From Halocaridina rubra (lineage: Eukaryota; Arthropoda; Malacostraca; Decapoda; Atyidae), in NCBI GenBank assembly GCA_037179515.1, contig JAXCGZ010016986.1, positions 140,001 through 204,000 of the forward strand: 64,000 bases of DNA. The letters are read 5' to 3'. The notes beneath the pieces are model-generated. The model was not told where the DNA came from, searched no databases, and saw only the letters and a program-made list of their open reading frames with translations. Shown here one piece after another: positions 25,112 through 60,006 of the stretch. Position numbers and translations under genes: made by a program. How positions within the stretch are numbered: position 1 is the first letter of the stretch; the number at the start of each line of letters is the position of its first letter.

Positions 25112-25266
25112 CAGGTAAAGATTAGCAATCCCAAGTGCATTACCCAAGCAAAATGTCAAGTCAGGTGTTAGATTAGGTTAGCTTAGTATAAGTTAGATTA
25201 GGCATTAACCTAACCTAACAATTTAAAGGGTTACTTAATGTATTGGGGGTCGCTTATCTTTACCTG
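25112..25266. mobile_element. 155-bp MITE with ~30-bp inverted ends
   Basis: caggtaaagattagcaatcc at the left matches the inverse of the right end (caggtaaagataagcgaccc); the core is GGTTA-rich (taacctaacctaac). Confidence 0.7.
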
Positions 25267-25593
25267 ATCTGATCCCAAGAAATTATGGCTTTTCAAAGAT
25301 CTAGCACAAAAGTAAATAACAGCATAGATTAGAAACAACATGTACATTTTGATATAGTTTCTCTACAATTTCCATCATAATCAAGAGTACAAAATGAAAT
25401 CTTACGAAAAATAAAACAAAAAACTTTTTTTGCATATTTTACACAAAATTACCAACATCAACAATCAACAATAAAGTTATTATATAATAAGACCAGAAAG
25501 GGATGCTTCGGCACAGCAGTTCTGGCTCTGAGATTTTGAAAATAGGTTAGGTTAGGTCAAGTTTTCATAATATAAAATCTCCTCGGTGCCACA

Positions 25594-25776
25594 ATGTCCG
25601 TTACAAAAACAGCTTGTTGCCAAGATGGGCTTAGCACCCATACGCCCAGCACTGAAATGCTTGTGCCAAAAAGTACCGATCCTGAGAAGACAAACTCAGC
25701 AGCAGCCGAGTTTTACAAACTTTCACAGACATCTCCCTATAGTGACTACAGCGTCTATTTCTATTCGAACACTTAA
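25594..25776 (+). CDS. Unassigned 60-codon ORF
   Basis: ATG in a good context (cacaatgtc), opening MSVTKTACCQDGLSTHTPST and ending YSDYSVYFYSNT. It lies in one of the few stretches free of recognised repeats. An AATAAA occurs 82 bp after the stop (25858-25863). I recognise no domain. It could be a small gene, a terminal exon, a retrocopy or chance; codon use looks coding-like but is not proof. Confidence 0.25.
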   Translation: MSVTKTACCQDGLSTHTPSTEMLVPKSTDPEKTNSAAAEFYKLSQTSPYSDYSVYFYSNT

Positions 25777-25969
25777 CTGAATGTTCCAGGCTTACTAAAA
25801 GATGCTTATCGACACTTCAGATATTAAGCAATGTAAATATCGATTTTCAAATGTGTAAATAAACATACAGGAGTCATAAGCATCAAAATGTCAAAAAGAT
25901 TAACTTTAAACCTCCGAATGTGGGCAATGTATAGAAAACATTCTACCTTGATTGCTGTTGTTGTTTTAG

Positions 25970-26205
25970 ATTCTCCACCCACAGATGGTGGAATGGGTCA
26001 TGGAGGACCCATTGGGTGGTCGCTAGCTGGCACAGGCCCCAACTCCCCACTGTGGTGCCCAACCACAGCAGTAACCTTCCCAGTAAACAGCTTAAACTCT
26101 CTTGCCTGGGCGAGGCACGATTCGTCGACCTTGAGAATGCGAGGCCAGCGCATTACCACTGTACTAGCCAGGAGGCTACCTCGATTGCGCTTGCTTACAC
26201 AAGTA
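25970..26205 (-). repeat. Third tRNA-derived SINE family, single copy
   Basis: On the minus strand, agcctcctggctagtacagt and ggtaatgcgctggcctcgca form a box-A region, then a box-B-like ggtcgacgaatcgtgcc. The body runs to about 25970. The head differs from SINE-A and SINE-B. Confidence 0.55.
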
Positions 26206-26609
26206 GTGTCCACCCTCGGCGAGTGCTCTATATAACACATGAGGGGGAAAGAAAATTCCATGCAACACAAGAAAACATTGGCAAACTATAGCAAGTGTTC
26301 TGACGCCCATTCTGTGTTTAAACAAGTCCACAGAATTTGAACACAATTTTGATGTTCCCTAGGTCCAGCTTGTATGCATCCGATTTGATGTATTCCATCC
26401 TTGAAGGGTTAATATAACAGTATTCTATCTATATATGTTAATTAAAATTATTCTTTATAATGTCATCGGTCCCTGATGGCAGGATACAATAATACCTCCA
26501 TTATATTGCATTTGTGTCATATTGTTCCATGCCCCATAACAGCTGATTGAGGGGTGAGGATGAACCAGATATGATGAAGCCCTGCCAATCCACGTTTTAT
26601 GTGTTACTA

Positions 26610-26762
26610 TCACAGTAGCCCCCATTATAAGGTGGGCACAGACAAAGAGTGGTTGAGGATTTAAGGTTGGATGACCTTCCTAGCTCCCCAAGGTAGTCTC
26701 GATCAGGGGTCTGTCAATTCCGGAATTGAGCACACTGATCACTCGTCTATTGTGGTCCCCTA
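26610..26762 (-). repeat. SINE-A copy
   Basis: tagcccccattataaggtgg tail and gtctattgtggtcccc reversed head. Confidence 0.6.
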
Positions 26763-27084
26763 CCAATTCCCTTTATTATTAGTTATGGCAACATCACTGG
26801 TTTTAGCATGGTTGTCCGTCATGGAAAAGTATAGTAATGCCTTTAGTACAAAGTAAGGATAAAATGTTATCTTCTAGTTCTTATAAATATCAAATGAAAT
26901 GACAGAAGAAGAGCGCAGTAGTGCAACACTTTGAACACTCAATTCAGAAAATGATAACCCAGGGTTTGGGCCACCTAGGAAAGCGTTAGGAAGGGGTTCC
27001 AGTGATCCATTGGATTCAAATATGCACTTCAGACTTTCTGTGATGCTACAATAAGGTGACAGACACGATCACATACAGTTTACA

Positions 27085-27225
27085 ATATTACCAATTAACA
27101 GTGTGGGGCCGGGGATTTAAGGCAGGATGCCATTCCTTAAACCCCACAGTGGTCTCAATTGCAGTGCAACAATTTCTATGTCACAAACAGCCCCCATTCA
27201 AATGGGGGTGGACACAAGCATACAA
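27085..27225 (-). repeat. SINE-A fragment
   Basis: gggatttaaggcaggatgcc and accccacagtggtctcaatt; a second tail piece cccccattcaaatgggggtg follows at 27190. Confidence 0.5.
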
Positions 27226-27411
27226 TTATTGTCATTATTAGATTTAATTGCATTACAAACTAAATTCTACAGCATTTTACGGTTTTCGATAAAAGAAGGG
27301 TAAGGTATTAACAACACTAAACAAAGCACTTCAACACCAGGAAGATATACCCTCTCCCATCAACTTTGACTTGAAAGAGACAATAACATCTTTTAATAAG
27401 GTAAGAAAAGG

Positions 27412-27545
27412 CTCATGAAAGAGGATAACAGGAAAAATACATTCTGTGATCTCAAGTGGTCACCCTCTAAAAGTACAATACAAGTTGAGGTCAAGAAATT
27501 AATGACTTCAGGTGTATTTCCTGTTATTCTCTTTATTCTTTTATG
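27412..27545. mobile_element. Small foldback element
   Basis: gaggataacaggaaaaatac at 27420 is the inverse of gtatttcctgttattctctt at 27512. The inner gaggtcaagaaattaatgac resembles the 23945 foldback interior. Confidence 0.55.
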
Positions 27546-28439
27546 TACAAAGGTATCTTTTACGGATATTCTTAAATGGGATAAAGTGTAAAAGTATCTC
27601 ATTTTGGCATGGATAATTTCAAACTAGCACACCATTCCCATGGGCAGTAATGAAGTGGAAAGTGATATCTGGCAACTGTTGTCATGTTACCAAAGCCGAG
27701 CCAATGGTTTTCCCAGTCAGGGGAAACAGTAGCATTCATAATGTCAAGGGTGACAGTATGAGACTTTTGCGCTGAGGCATGGCACATCGTTATTGCCGAC
27801 GAGTAATTATTTTTGTTAATGGGTTGCAGGGAAAGGGTTAATGAAGATTTTCCTACAATTTTAGAATAAATGGTGACAGGTCAGTGTTATTAATCTTTTA
27901 ATAAGCTTGGAACATCGAGAAAGGATGATGATATTCACTCAGTATTCAGATCAACATGAACCGTATTTCTTTGAAAGTTACATTAACAGTTCATGAATAG
28001 TTCAGTTTGTAAACAATATTTAACATCAAAGGGATCATAAAATTTTCATATGTATATAATTCACAAACATCTTGAGCAACACATAGATCCTTTTACATTA
28101 TTCTAAAACACTAAATCAAATTCAGAAATTAAAAAAATTCCATGAAAATTTTCTTAAATATCTACAAACTTTTTAGTAGGATTTGAACTACACAAAGAGA
28201 AGCCCAAAATAATGGAGGAGAGTAAGAAAACAAAATGTAAATTGAGTATCAACAGTCTTCATCTGGATTCCTATTTTGAGTTTTGGCAGGGCAGGTACTG
28301 ACTGTGTAACATTCTTATTTGTACAAACTGTCCTATATATTTTCCTATTTAAATGATTACCTCTTTAATAAAATAATAGAGTGAACAGAATTATTTCTCT
28401 ATCATACGTTTGAAAGTAACGCATGAAGTAAAATTTTGG

Positions 28440-29215
28440 ATGAAAAAGGAGAAAGTTTATTATTCTGGTTTTAAAATTAAATATGAAGGGGGAAAACAAA
28501 ATATTCTCGATTCTGTTTAAAAATAACATATTGTACCAGGATTAAAAGTTTCTCCTCTGCTTTTTAAATAAAAAACGGTAGATTCTGCTTTCAAGATATC
28601 ATAACGGCATAAAAGGGTTTCTCCACTGCTTCTGATATAAAACATTGTACTTCCTATACTCAAAATATTGTACCGGGATAAAAAGATTCTCTTCTGATTT
28701 TGAAATAAAACACACATTCACCTTTTAAATTAAGTAGCGTAATTGGATGAAAAGTTTCTCCTCTGCTTTTGAAATAAAACATAGTACATTCTGCTTTCAA
28801 AATAAAATATCGTCATGGGGAAAAAAGTTTCTCATCTGCTTTAAAAATAAAACACCGTACATTCTGCTTTCAATATGAAATATCGTAACGGGATAAAAAT
28901 TTCTCCTCAGCTTTTGAAATTAATTATTGTATACAAAAAACGACTGAGTGCTTTTTAAAGTAATTCCTACATACAAGCACACATTCAAAACAATATATCG
29001 TAAAGGGGTAAAAGTGTCTTCTCTGTTTTTGAAACTAATTACTGTACACGAAATACAATTGAGAGAAATTTTAAAGTGATGCCTTCAAACACTCACATAT
29101 ATATTCAAAACAAAATATCGTAATGGGGTAAAAAGTTCCTCCTCTAATTTTGAAATGCATTACTGTGCACGAAAAATGAAGGAGTGCTTTTTAAGGTAAT
29201 TCCTACATACACGTA
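28440..29215. repeat. Diverged tandem array (~80- and ~120-bp units) in the 3' flank of the homeodomain gene
   Basis: ttctcctctgcttttgaaat, acattctgctttcaa and aaatatcgtaatggggataa recur at least eight times with drift. The right-hand part adds agtgctttttaaagtaattc and attcaaaacaaaatatcgta. Lies before the putative poly(A) signal. Confidence 0.75.
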
Positions 29216-29302
29216 TGTGTTATCACATATATACCATTAGTTCTAACATTATTATTGTCACTCTATGATCACATACAAACTCTAATAAGTACAAAAGGTA
29301 TT

Positions 29303-29308
29303 TTTATT
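29303..29308 (-). terminator. Putative poly(A) signal of the multi-homeodomain gene
   Basis: AATAAA on the minus strand, 391 bp beyond the stop at 29699. Position is plausible; other signals lie farther downstream near 28456. Confidence 0.45.
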
Positions 29309-29698
29309 GGTATCCTTAATATGTTGAGATGAAAATTCTAAGTGGATTTTTACTACGGAGTGAAAGACTTCTCTCTACTATTGAACAATGAAATAAACAT
29401 AAACAATCAGTTCTAAACAACACATATTCATATTCCAAGAACTTGCAGATTCTAACTTGTCTGTTCAGAGAAATGAGCTTCGAAGGAATTAATTTATATA
29501 TTGGTCGATGAGCTAAGTTTATACATTCTTGTACTGAGAAAAGTTACAAATTTTGGTCCAGAAAATTGACTTTACAATCTCTGCTCAAAGACCTAATATA
29601 AAACATATCTTTGACACTAAAAGATATGTCTAACAAGATAAATTTACAAATAATTGTCTAAAGTACTGACTTGGATATCTGTCTACGAAAAGTGACTT

Positions 29699-51896
<22,198 letters not shown>

Positions 51897-51973
51897 TTTG
51901 AACGTAAGAGCTCAGGTTTTCATTCTGACGATGTGTATGCAGCGACAGAACTTACTCCTGTCAATCACAACAC
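51897..51973 (-). other. 5' UTR part of the coding exon 1 of the multi-homeodomain gene
   Basis: CTACTTTTCAG at 51974 is a good acceptor; the 77 bp between it and the ATG carry an in-frame TGA. Implies at least one upstream non-coding exon. Confidence 0.45.
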
Positions 51974-52011
51974 CTGAAAAGTAGTACAGTATAGTTTCAA
52001 ATATAATAAGA

Positions 52012-52170
52012 GGGCCACGTAAGCAGAGTGGTTAGCGCACTTGACTTGGGAAGTGACAACCCTGCATTTGAGCCCAATGCTAGGCATTAGGAAGGGCATC
52101 AAGCCAAAATTTCATAGCTTCAATCTGTCTGTGTCCACCCCGATTCAAATGGTGATTAATAGCAACACAC
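52012..52170 (+). repeat. SINE-A copy
   Basis: gagtggttagcgcacttgac head, gggcatcaagccaaaatttc body. Confidence 0.7.
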
Positions 52171-52374
52171 AAAACACCACACTTTTTCATATCTTGGCAA
52201 AAGTCTGATTCAAAATGAGTACAGTATTATAACCAGCTGCATAATTATATTACAAGTATTTCCTTTTTTGATGTCGGCTACCCCCCAATTAAAGGGGGAA
52301 ACAGCCAAGGTATATGTATGTATGTATTATTTGAAGTGCATAATGTCTTAAGTAAATTAAGTAAGACATACCGG

Positions 52375-52505
52375 TACTTTATACAAGCTGGAATTGGGGA
52401 ACCCCCTCCTATGTATTTTCCTCCCACAAAGAGTAAAGTTTTATGTTTTTATTATGGAATATTGTAGCTTTTATATATAGACAGACAGATTTTCATATTA
52501 TTCAA
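52375..52505 (+). repeat. Repeat C 3' half
   Basis: attggggaaccccctcctat, cccacaaagagtaaagtttt. Confidence 0.55.
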
Positions 52506-52617
52506 TGTGTGTAGCAAATTATATGATCCCAATCTTTTTATCGTGTAGGATTTAGACAAAAAATACTTAATTTGGGTTTTGTTACTATGATGTATTTGTT
52601 GTTGTTGTTGTTTGCAG

Positions 52618-52830
52618 TTTTATATGTCACTATTAACCTTTAACTGAATGAAGGTCGACAAAAACAGAGAGGAGCTGAGGAATTAGGTGTGGATACCCTT
52701 CCTCATGCCAAGCAACTTGGAACTGGGGATATTTGGATGCCCTTCCTAATGCTACATGGTAGGTTCAAACACTGGTTTATCACTTCTCTAGATGCACGCT
52801 CTAATCATTGCGCTACCATGATCCCCAGGT
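52618..52830 (-). repeat. SINE-A copies, overlapping
   Basis: gtcactattaacctttaact tail; ggatacccttcctcatgcc and ggatgcccttcctaatgct are two bodies; ctctaatcattgcgctacca head. Confidence 0.6.
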
Positions 52831-53214
52831 TTTGATATTACACTTATTTCAATTTCTAATTGCAATCCCATTGTAAACCCCGCTGTAAGAGGTTTCGTAC
52901 ACAATTAAAAGAAAGATCATAATTATCAATTATATCAAATTCCTTCATAATTATAATAAATCATCATTGTATTATTTACTTTGCACTGCCAAGTAAATAA
53001 AAATGATTTTGACTGGTGCCTAAAAAATCATAAAAAAAAAACAACTCATGATATAAGCAGCTACCCCTAAAAATTGAAACTAACATATTAATAAAATAAA
53101 AAATAAAAACATTAGTACAAAAGGGGGTTCATGACGTCTGATCACTATGCAACATAAAAAGCACCACATAGATGGATAATATGTATACGGACAGTACGAG
53201 TCAAAATGCACTGT

Positions 53215-53362
53215 TTTGTGTCACAAATAGTCCCCTTTCAAATGGGGCCAGACACATACATGTTGGAGCCGGGGGATTAAGGTCGGATGCCCTGCTGTCA
53301 GATCAAACCTGCGACAGTTGCCTCCTGACTCACGGACTCTACCACTGACCTACCGCTGCTTT
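53215..53362 (-). repeat. SINE-A copy
   Basis: gtcacaaatagtcccctttc tail, ctctaccactgacctaccgc head. Confidence 0.65.
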
Positions 53363-53637
53363 TCATTGGGATGATTTGAGTCATATTTCAATATGACACT
53401 GCATTTTTCATTAATTTGCAATTGTGATGTAGCATTAAAAAACTTAAAATAATATATTTGATATAATAATCATAACTGCCTGAACAACTTCAAAGTGTGA
53501 TATGGGTCAAAAACATATACCATGCTCACAAATCAAGCACATACTGCAAAGCTACCATTGTGTAGCAATAATTTAATAGTTTATTATCGTATATAAAAAC
53601 CATTATTTTTTATAGTTATTGCGATTTCAAAATAGTA

Positions 53638-53755
53638 GTCACCGTGGCAAAGCGGTAACGATTACATCTGCCAAAACAAGTCTTTCGCAAGAAGGCAACC
53701 GTCCAAGCCCTTGATAGAAAAGGAATCCGTGACGTAAAACCGAATCACCGCAATT
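53638..53755 (+). repeat. SINE-B copy, internally deleted
   Basis: gtagtcaccgtggcaaagcg head passes directly into gattacatctgccaaaacaa; about 75 bp of the middle, including box B, is missing. Confidence 0.75.
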
Positions 53756-53769
53756 TCAAAATTACCTAT

Positions 53770-53912
53770 ACAGTTTGCAGAACACTTAACTCGGGAGGTG
53801 ATAGACCCACAATTCAGTCAACCAAGGGCCACTATAAAGGGCATCCAGCCTTAATTCCCCTCCTCCAACCTGCCTGTGTAGCCCCAATAATGGAGATTAA
53901 TAGTGAAACATA
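53770..53912 (+). repeat. SINE-A copy
   Basis: acttaactcgggaggtgata head end, gggcatccagccttaattcc body. Confidence 0.65.
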
Positions 53913-54191
53913 TATAGGGAAAAAAATATATATATTACATAGTGACTCCTATCTACGAACTTTACAACTTTGGAAATGTGATTGTCAAAAAAAAATATCA
54001 TTATATGCCTAGACTTCAAAATTTTTAAATTGAAGTTTAGAGGCTTGTTGTTCACTGATTTTCAGTTCCAATTCCTGTTTTTCTATCTTAATATTAAGAG
54101 ATTCTTTGAGTATAAATACACAATTTTTATATTTTAAAGTGGATGTCATACCACATTAACATTAGAATCTGCAGTTGCATTTTAATCAGAC

Positions 54192-54455
54192 AAGATTTTT
54201 AATCAGAAGCTTAGTGGTTGAGTACGCAAGTCTTGAAGCTACTAACGGAGGTTTGAACCCACCATGGGGTGCTAGAAAGAATATCAAACTTTAATGCCCC
54301 AGCTCCAAATTGTTTATGTCCACCCCCCATACGAATGGGGACTAACTGCACCACATGAAATGATGCTTACCTTCATCCCCCAGCTCAAATATATCTATGT
54401 CCACCCCCAATCGAATGGGAACTACCTGTACCACATGAACTAGTGCTTTCTTATT
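54192..54455 (+). repeat. SINE-A copy plus a second 3' half
   Basis: gcttagtggttgagtacgca head at 54209, cccccatacgaatggggact tail; cccccaatcgaatgggaact repeats the tail at 54403. Confidence 0.65.
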
Positions 54456-54459
54456 TTGA

Positions 54460-55400
54460 TTTAACATTGAATCGATGTTCATCAAGTTATTATATATCAA
54501 ACCAATGTGACAAGCCTCTAAGCATTAGTCATCAGAAACAATTTTAGTTCACAATCATAATGATAATAGCTTATATCAAATTATTTAAAAAATCATCCTA
54601 CAAGAGTAAGAGGAAATATTATTCCCTCAAAACCCCATTAATGTCTTTGGTCTTATCCCTGGACTCTTGATGATGACCTAGAATTGACCCTAGCCCCTGA
54701 CCAGTAACAGGTAACATTTGTAAATCCAGTATCCAAACCCAAGATTTTCCATTTGGCACTCTTACACCTTAACTGCAATGAAAGTCTCATAATCTAACAC
54801 CATGCCAGGGTAAAGTTACACCAATCGAGTAGTAGATATACGCATATTTAGTTCTTATTAACGTATCCAAGTAATATACTTTAAAAATTATTAATTCAAT
54901 GCATGCGTATATTTCATTGAAAAAATATTTAACATTCTTATATAAGCTTAATTACGATCCCAATATCTTTCACCCCGCCTCATTTCATATCTTTATGGCA
55001 GATATGGGCATCATATACATCAATTAATGGTTAAAACATCATATATAAGTCCATAAAATCCTGTGGCACTCTTCTCATCGATACTACCTTAGTTACAACC
55101 CTATGACATTTCCAAACGGGCCTTCAAGTAGGATAACTCGCTCCTTATTCGCCATTTAGCTCCGTGTAAGCCCTTATTTATCTTTCCTGATACACATATC
55201 ATATATGATAAACAATATTTTGTAACAACAATTGGTCACGATCGAGGTCAGAGGTCAATTAGGATCTAATTAGGGATAAATGACGATCTAATTAACGAGA
55301 TTCCTTGGTCATAAATGGCCCTCAGGTGAGGCAGGCCGCAGACGACCATCACCTGGCATTAAATACCTTTTTATCTCGACGAATGTAAACAAAACCTCAC
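54460..55400. other. Upstream region of the multi-homeodomain gene, no repeat recognised
   Basis: AT-rich and free of SINEs. 55240-55330 has local gaggtcagaggtcaattagg and gatctaattagggat near-repeats. No ORF of note. Confidence 0.4.
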
Positions 55401-55990
55401 ACAAACAACCTCACGTGGGTCATTTACCCTTATTTTGGCACTCTTAAAAGGCTCGTTTACACCTCATTTACCCAGGTAAATTACCTAAGAGACGTGATAC
55501 ACATTTAACTGCCACTATATACCAAATTACGGGGTATTATCCCCCCTCACCACCCAACGAACGAGGTAATATGGAACTGTGTGAGTCGTCAACTACTCAC
55601 GTTCGTTTGTTCGTTTCAAGCAAATACTGGGTGTTACTGCTTACTCATTTTAAGTGGTTAAATACCACTTACGTGGGCGTATTAAGTGTACATTTGACTG
55701 CGTTATAAGATCCAGTCTTAGAGAATCTATTGTAATCATTATTTGTATTCATTAACGTGGTTCATGAATTTTGTTTCATTATTGAGTGATTCCCAGACGA
55801 TTTTGTGTCGTTAACCACCATTTATACCATGAGGGGCGCACGCGGATTGGGCCTTTTAACAACTCCTGTTCGAGTGTGCGCCCTTTGGCTTCAACTAGAT
55901 TGCATATGCGCGTACCACTCACAACCAACGACATTGCTGGGGGTTAGGAAATGGCCCTTAAACCGCTCGTTGGAGGATTGGAGATCAATA
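55400..55990 (-). promoter_or_regulatory. Probable promoter and first non-coding exon of the multi-homeodomain gene
   Basis: GC- and CpG-richer than its surroundings and repeat-free. Two CCAAT boxes read on the minus strand (ATTGG at 55846-55850 and 55977-55981). A CACGTG E-box lies at 55412-55417. Minus-strand donor candidates CAC|GTAAGT near 55670 and ACGTGAGT near 55606 could end a 5' UTR exon joined to the acceptor at 51974. Transcript data absent, so this is inference. Confidence 0.35.
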
Positions 55991-57240
55991 TGAGTCAAGT
56001 CTGCATAAAATATCTCACAGAGTGGGGCAACATTCCTCTCTTTCTTCTATCGTGGATGTCTGGGTTCCTGAATTAATTAATCCCCTGCACCTGATCTTAT
56101 TAATTCCCTCTATAACGATTCGAAATGATTATAGACATTTTCTTAGACTTTTTTTATTCATCCGAGTTCAGAGAAAAGCGTGTTTTAAAAACCAATGTAT
56201 AATTTCAGTCTTTATATTGGTAGAAATACGAATGCAAACTCAAAAAATTATTCATTCCCAAGCGGTAGGTTAGCGATTACAGACGGCCATTAAGCTCGTG
56301 ACGTTGGTACTAGTATATGAATAGACTTTTGGGCTGTTCCCAAGCTAACCAGTATGCGAGCTCTACTCGAATTTAGATTCATTTCTCTACATAAATATCT
56401 AAATCTACATATTATCAATATAGTCATACTATTACACCAGAGTTATTTTAATAATGAGCGTCTAAACTGAATTGTTAACATCATTTAATCGCCTACAAGA
56501 CTATCTTTTGCGGCCATTGCTTTTTCCCCTGTTGATCATAATGACCTTGCAATTTCTAAGGTGTCTTTTCTTTGGATCAGGTGACTACTGATGAATCTCC
56601 TGTGGTGAGAGCTGGACCTGGGGTAGGCACGGAGACGAGGAACAAAACATTTTTAGTATGCAAGAGAGATATTCTAATTCTAAAAGATAAAGCAAGTGAG
56701 CGGATAAGATAACTAATACGTGCAATAAAAAAAAAACGAAGCAATGGAAGAATATGGAACAGAGAGAAAGAGAGGAGAGAAGGAGCATCCCCTCTCACAA
56801 TTTATTCACGATCTCTCTCTCTCTCTCTCTCTCTCTTCAAACAAGTACTTTTTTTTAGATTTTCAGCTCCCCCCCTCTGCATAATCCCTACTGCCACCAC
56901 TACCTCCTAGTTTTACCCTTTGTCATAAGACCGCGATGGCATCCGTAATCAATAACATTGTTCTGCAGTTATTTTATATTTATTATGATTAATTAGACCA
57001 TTTTTTGTCTAAAATGTACGGATTGTTTAACGAATGTAATTATCGTACATAATTATCTACAACATATTGAACTTCTTTTAGTATTCGTAGAATGCTTTCG
57101 CGTTTATATTTACTTGATTAATTGCTATATTAGTTTAATTTTCTTTATCTGTCTGTTGAATTTTCATTCAAGTGTGATTACCTAATTGTGATTACCTAAT
57201 TGTGTTTACGGGAAAGAGCCCAAAGCTCGTATCTTCCCGT
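55991..57240. other. Intergenic, no gene seen
   Basis: AT-rich; short (CT)n at 56812-56836. No recognised repeat head or coding signal between the putative promoter and the LINE at 57265. Confidence 0.4.
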
Positions 57241-57264
57241 CTCCTGATCGGTTCCATTTTAGAC

Positions 57265-58370
57265 TTAGTGATACTTATCATACCTGTCCTTAAAACTATG
57301 GATTGAGATAGCATTAACTACCTCCTCGCTTAGCCAATTCCAATTATCAACTACTCTTACACTAGGAAGGTATTTCCTTACATCCTGCAAAGAAGTTTTC
57401 TTACGAAGCTTCAAACTATGACCTCTAGTTCTAGAGCCAGCCATATCAAAATATCGATCCCTATCCACTCTATCATAACCATGAAGGAATTTAAAGACTG
57501 TCACCATATCCCCCCTCATTCTTCTAGCTTCGAGTGATGGTAAGTCTAATTCCCTCAGCCTTTCATCATAACTGAGATTGCGTATTTCTGGCACCAGTTT
57601 CGTGGCATGTCTTTGAACTTTTTCAAGCTTAGCTATGTGCTTTTTCAAGTGCGGATTCCAAAAGGGGGCTGCATATTCGAGTTTTGGCCTCACATAGGTT
57701 ACATAAATATTTCTGAACATTTCCTTGTCCATGTGCCTGAAGGCTACCCTTACATTTGATAAGAATGCATATGCTGCCCTTACTATGCCATTTATATGTA
57801 TTCCTGGAGACAAATCTGCCAGTATGTTTACTCCTAGATCTCTCTCATTTTCTGTCTCTTGAAGTTGTACTCCAGCCACCGAGTAGTCAAGCTTGGGCCT
57901 TCTTGCACTTGTACCCATTCTCATTACCTTACATTTTGAAGTATTGAATTTCATTAGCCACTTTTCTGACCACTCATGCAGATTATTTAGACCCTCCTGA
58001 AGTTCTCTACCATTGTTCTCGTTTTTTACTTTCTTCACAATCTTTGCATCATCTGCAAACATATTCATGAATGAATTTTCAGACTCTGGTAGGTCATTTA
58101 CACATATACAAGGAACAAAAGTGGCCCTAAAACTGAACCCTGTGGAACTCCACTACTAACTCTTCTCCATTCAGACACTGGGTGTCTTACTCTAACACTC
58201 TGTTCCCTTCCTTCTAAGTAAGTTTTTATCCATTCCAAAACATTTCCACCTATTCTAGCCATTGATTGCAGCTTCCTAATAAGTCTCCCATGTGGAACAG
58301 TGTCACACGCTTTCTGGAAGTCTAGGAATATGCAATCTGTCCAGCCCTCTCTTTCCTGTAAGATTGTGTT
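57265..58370 (-). pseudogene. CR1-like LINE, reverse transcriptase C-terminal half
   Basis: The 267-codon frame 58068-57265 covers the palm end (MNMFADDAKIV), thumb and C-terminus: LNNLHEWSEKWLMKFNTSKC, YVRPKLEYAAPFWNPHLKK, KLEKVQRHATKLVPE, LDLPSLEARRMRGDMV. Upstream, broken frames at 58070-58360 still show the palm block around SSGVPQGS-like and LGPLLF-like sequence. One frame break between them makes it inactive. The 3' UTR continues to about 57180 with an attgtgattacctaattgtg repeat. Confidence 0.88.
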
Positions 58371-58566
58371 CTATATTTTTCCAATAATTATATATGATTT
58401 TCTCGAGTTTATTAATGTACGTATTAATCGCTTTATCCATTTATCTTTATGCCTACATTAACAGCGAATATTTTTGGATATTTTTTACACATGTCTTCTC
58501 ATCCCTTCACATCTGACAAGTCACAATACTCCTCATATCTGTTTTCTTTCTGCCCAGGCCCAATGA

Positions 58567-58730
<164 letters not shown>

Positions 58731-58784
58731 TGTAATCTTCTAGTTCTCGATATTTATATTTAATTATATAATCACATTTTTTTG

Positions 58785-58925
58785 CGTGTCATGTGAGCGT
58801 ACACAGACGAATTGAATCTGGGGAATTAAGGCTTGGATACCTTTCCTATCGCTCCACAGAGGACCCAAACGCGGGCCGTCACCTGCCGCGTTAGAGCACT
58901 CTGTCGCTATGCTACAGTGGGCCCC
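58785..58925 (-). repeat. SINE-A copy
   Basis: gaatctggggaattaaggct body, gagcactctgtcgctatgct head. Confidence 0.65.
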
Positions 58926-59094
58926 AGATCATATATTTACATTTCTATTTTTCAGAAATGTTTTGAGGCAAGATATCTGAAGAGACCGGAATAGGAAATT
59001 AAAATCTGATTAAAAAATCTCTCTCTCTCTCTCTCTCTCTTGCTATTTTTGAGATATTATTTATCGATAAGAATTTGACAGTTTGGAACACCAT

Positions 59095-59127
<33 letters not shown>

Positions 59128-59394
59128 AGTCATGATAAATGTGATATGGGTGTCCGTCCGATTGCATATCTTTATACATATATAGTAAAATTGAAGACAT
59201 ATTTTTTTACCTGTAGCGACGACTCTTTAGAATAGTTTGGATTTTCATGTTGTTTTAGTCGAGTATTTATTATAACCAGGTATGAATAGACTAGAAGATT
59301 TGGCATTATTATGACGTTATTATCAATAAAACACACATAACTGTCTGAGAGAGAAAGAGAGAGAGAATGGGAGAGCATTAATTTTAAAATCTAA

Positions 59395-59455
59395 TCCTCA
59401 GCTTCAATCTGCTCGCATCCACCCCAATAATGAGAGATTAATAGTCACACGTAAA
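59395..59455 (+). repeat. SINE-A 3' fragment
   Basis: cctcagcttcaatctgctcg and ccaccccaataatgagagat. Confidence 0.5.
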
Positions 59456-59895
59456 ATAAAATAGGAAAAAAATGGGGTTCTCAGTTAAACTATGTTCTCG
59501 GAATAATCGCCATATTCTTGGCAAACAAAGTCAATATTATTTTTTTTTTCAAACTGACAAACTATCCAAATGTACAATATATCTTTTTTTTTTCTTCTTT
59601 TAATATCTTAGAGACTCGTAATATTTATGCTTGTCTAATCTCGGGCCAGATTTCTCGAGGTCTGAGCATAATTATTTCTAGTGATTAGGATTCGAGATAC
59701 GACAAACGCTTCTACTGTCTCATCCTCATGTTCCAGTTATCTTGAAATAGGTTATCTGATTAGAGATAAGTTATGTAGATTTAAGAATTACAATCTGCTT
59801 TATGATCAGTAGTATTCATTAGCATTATTCCTCTTGGTTTAAAAAGTCCACACTCATTTTCGCTGCATGTCGTAAGAGACGGCTGACAGCCAATA

Positions 59896-59896
59896 A

Positions 59897-59952
<56 letters not shown>

Positions 59953-59960
59953 TAATTATA

Positions 59961-60006
<46 letters not shown>

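Noticed and set aside
25160..25215. Interstitial telomeric repeat
   Set aside because: Only a few imperfect TAACC units within a MITE-like inverted repeat.
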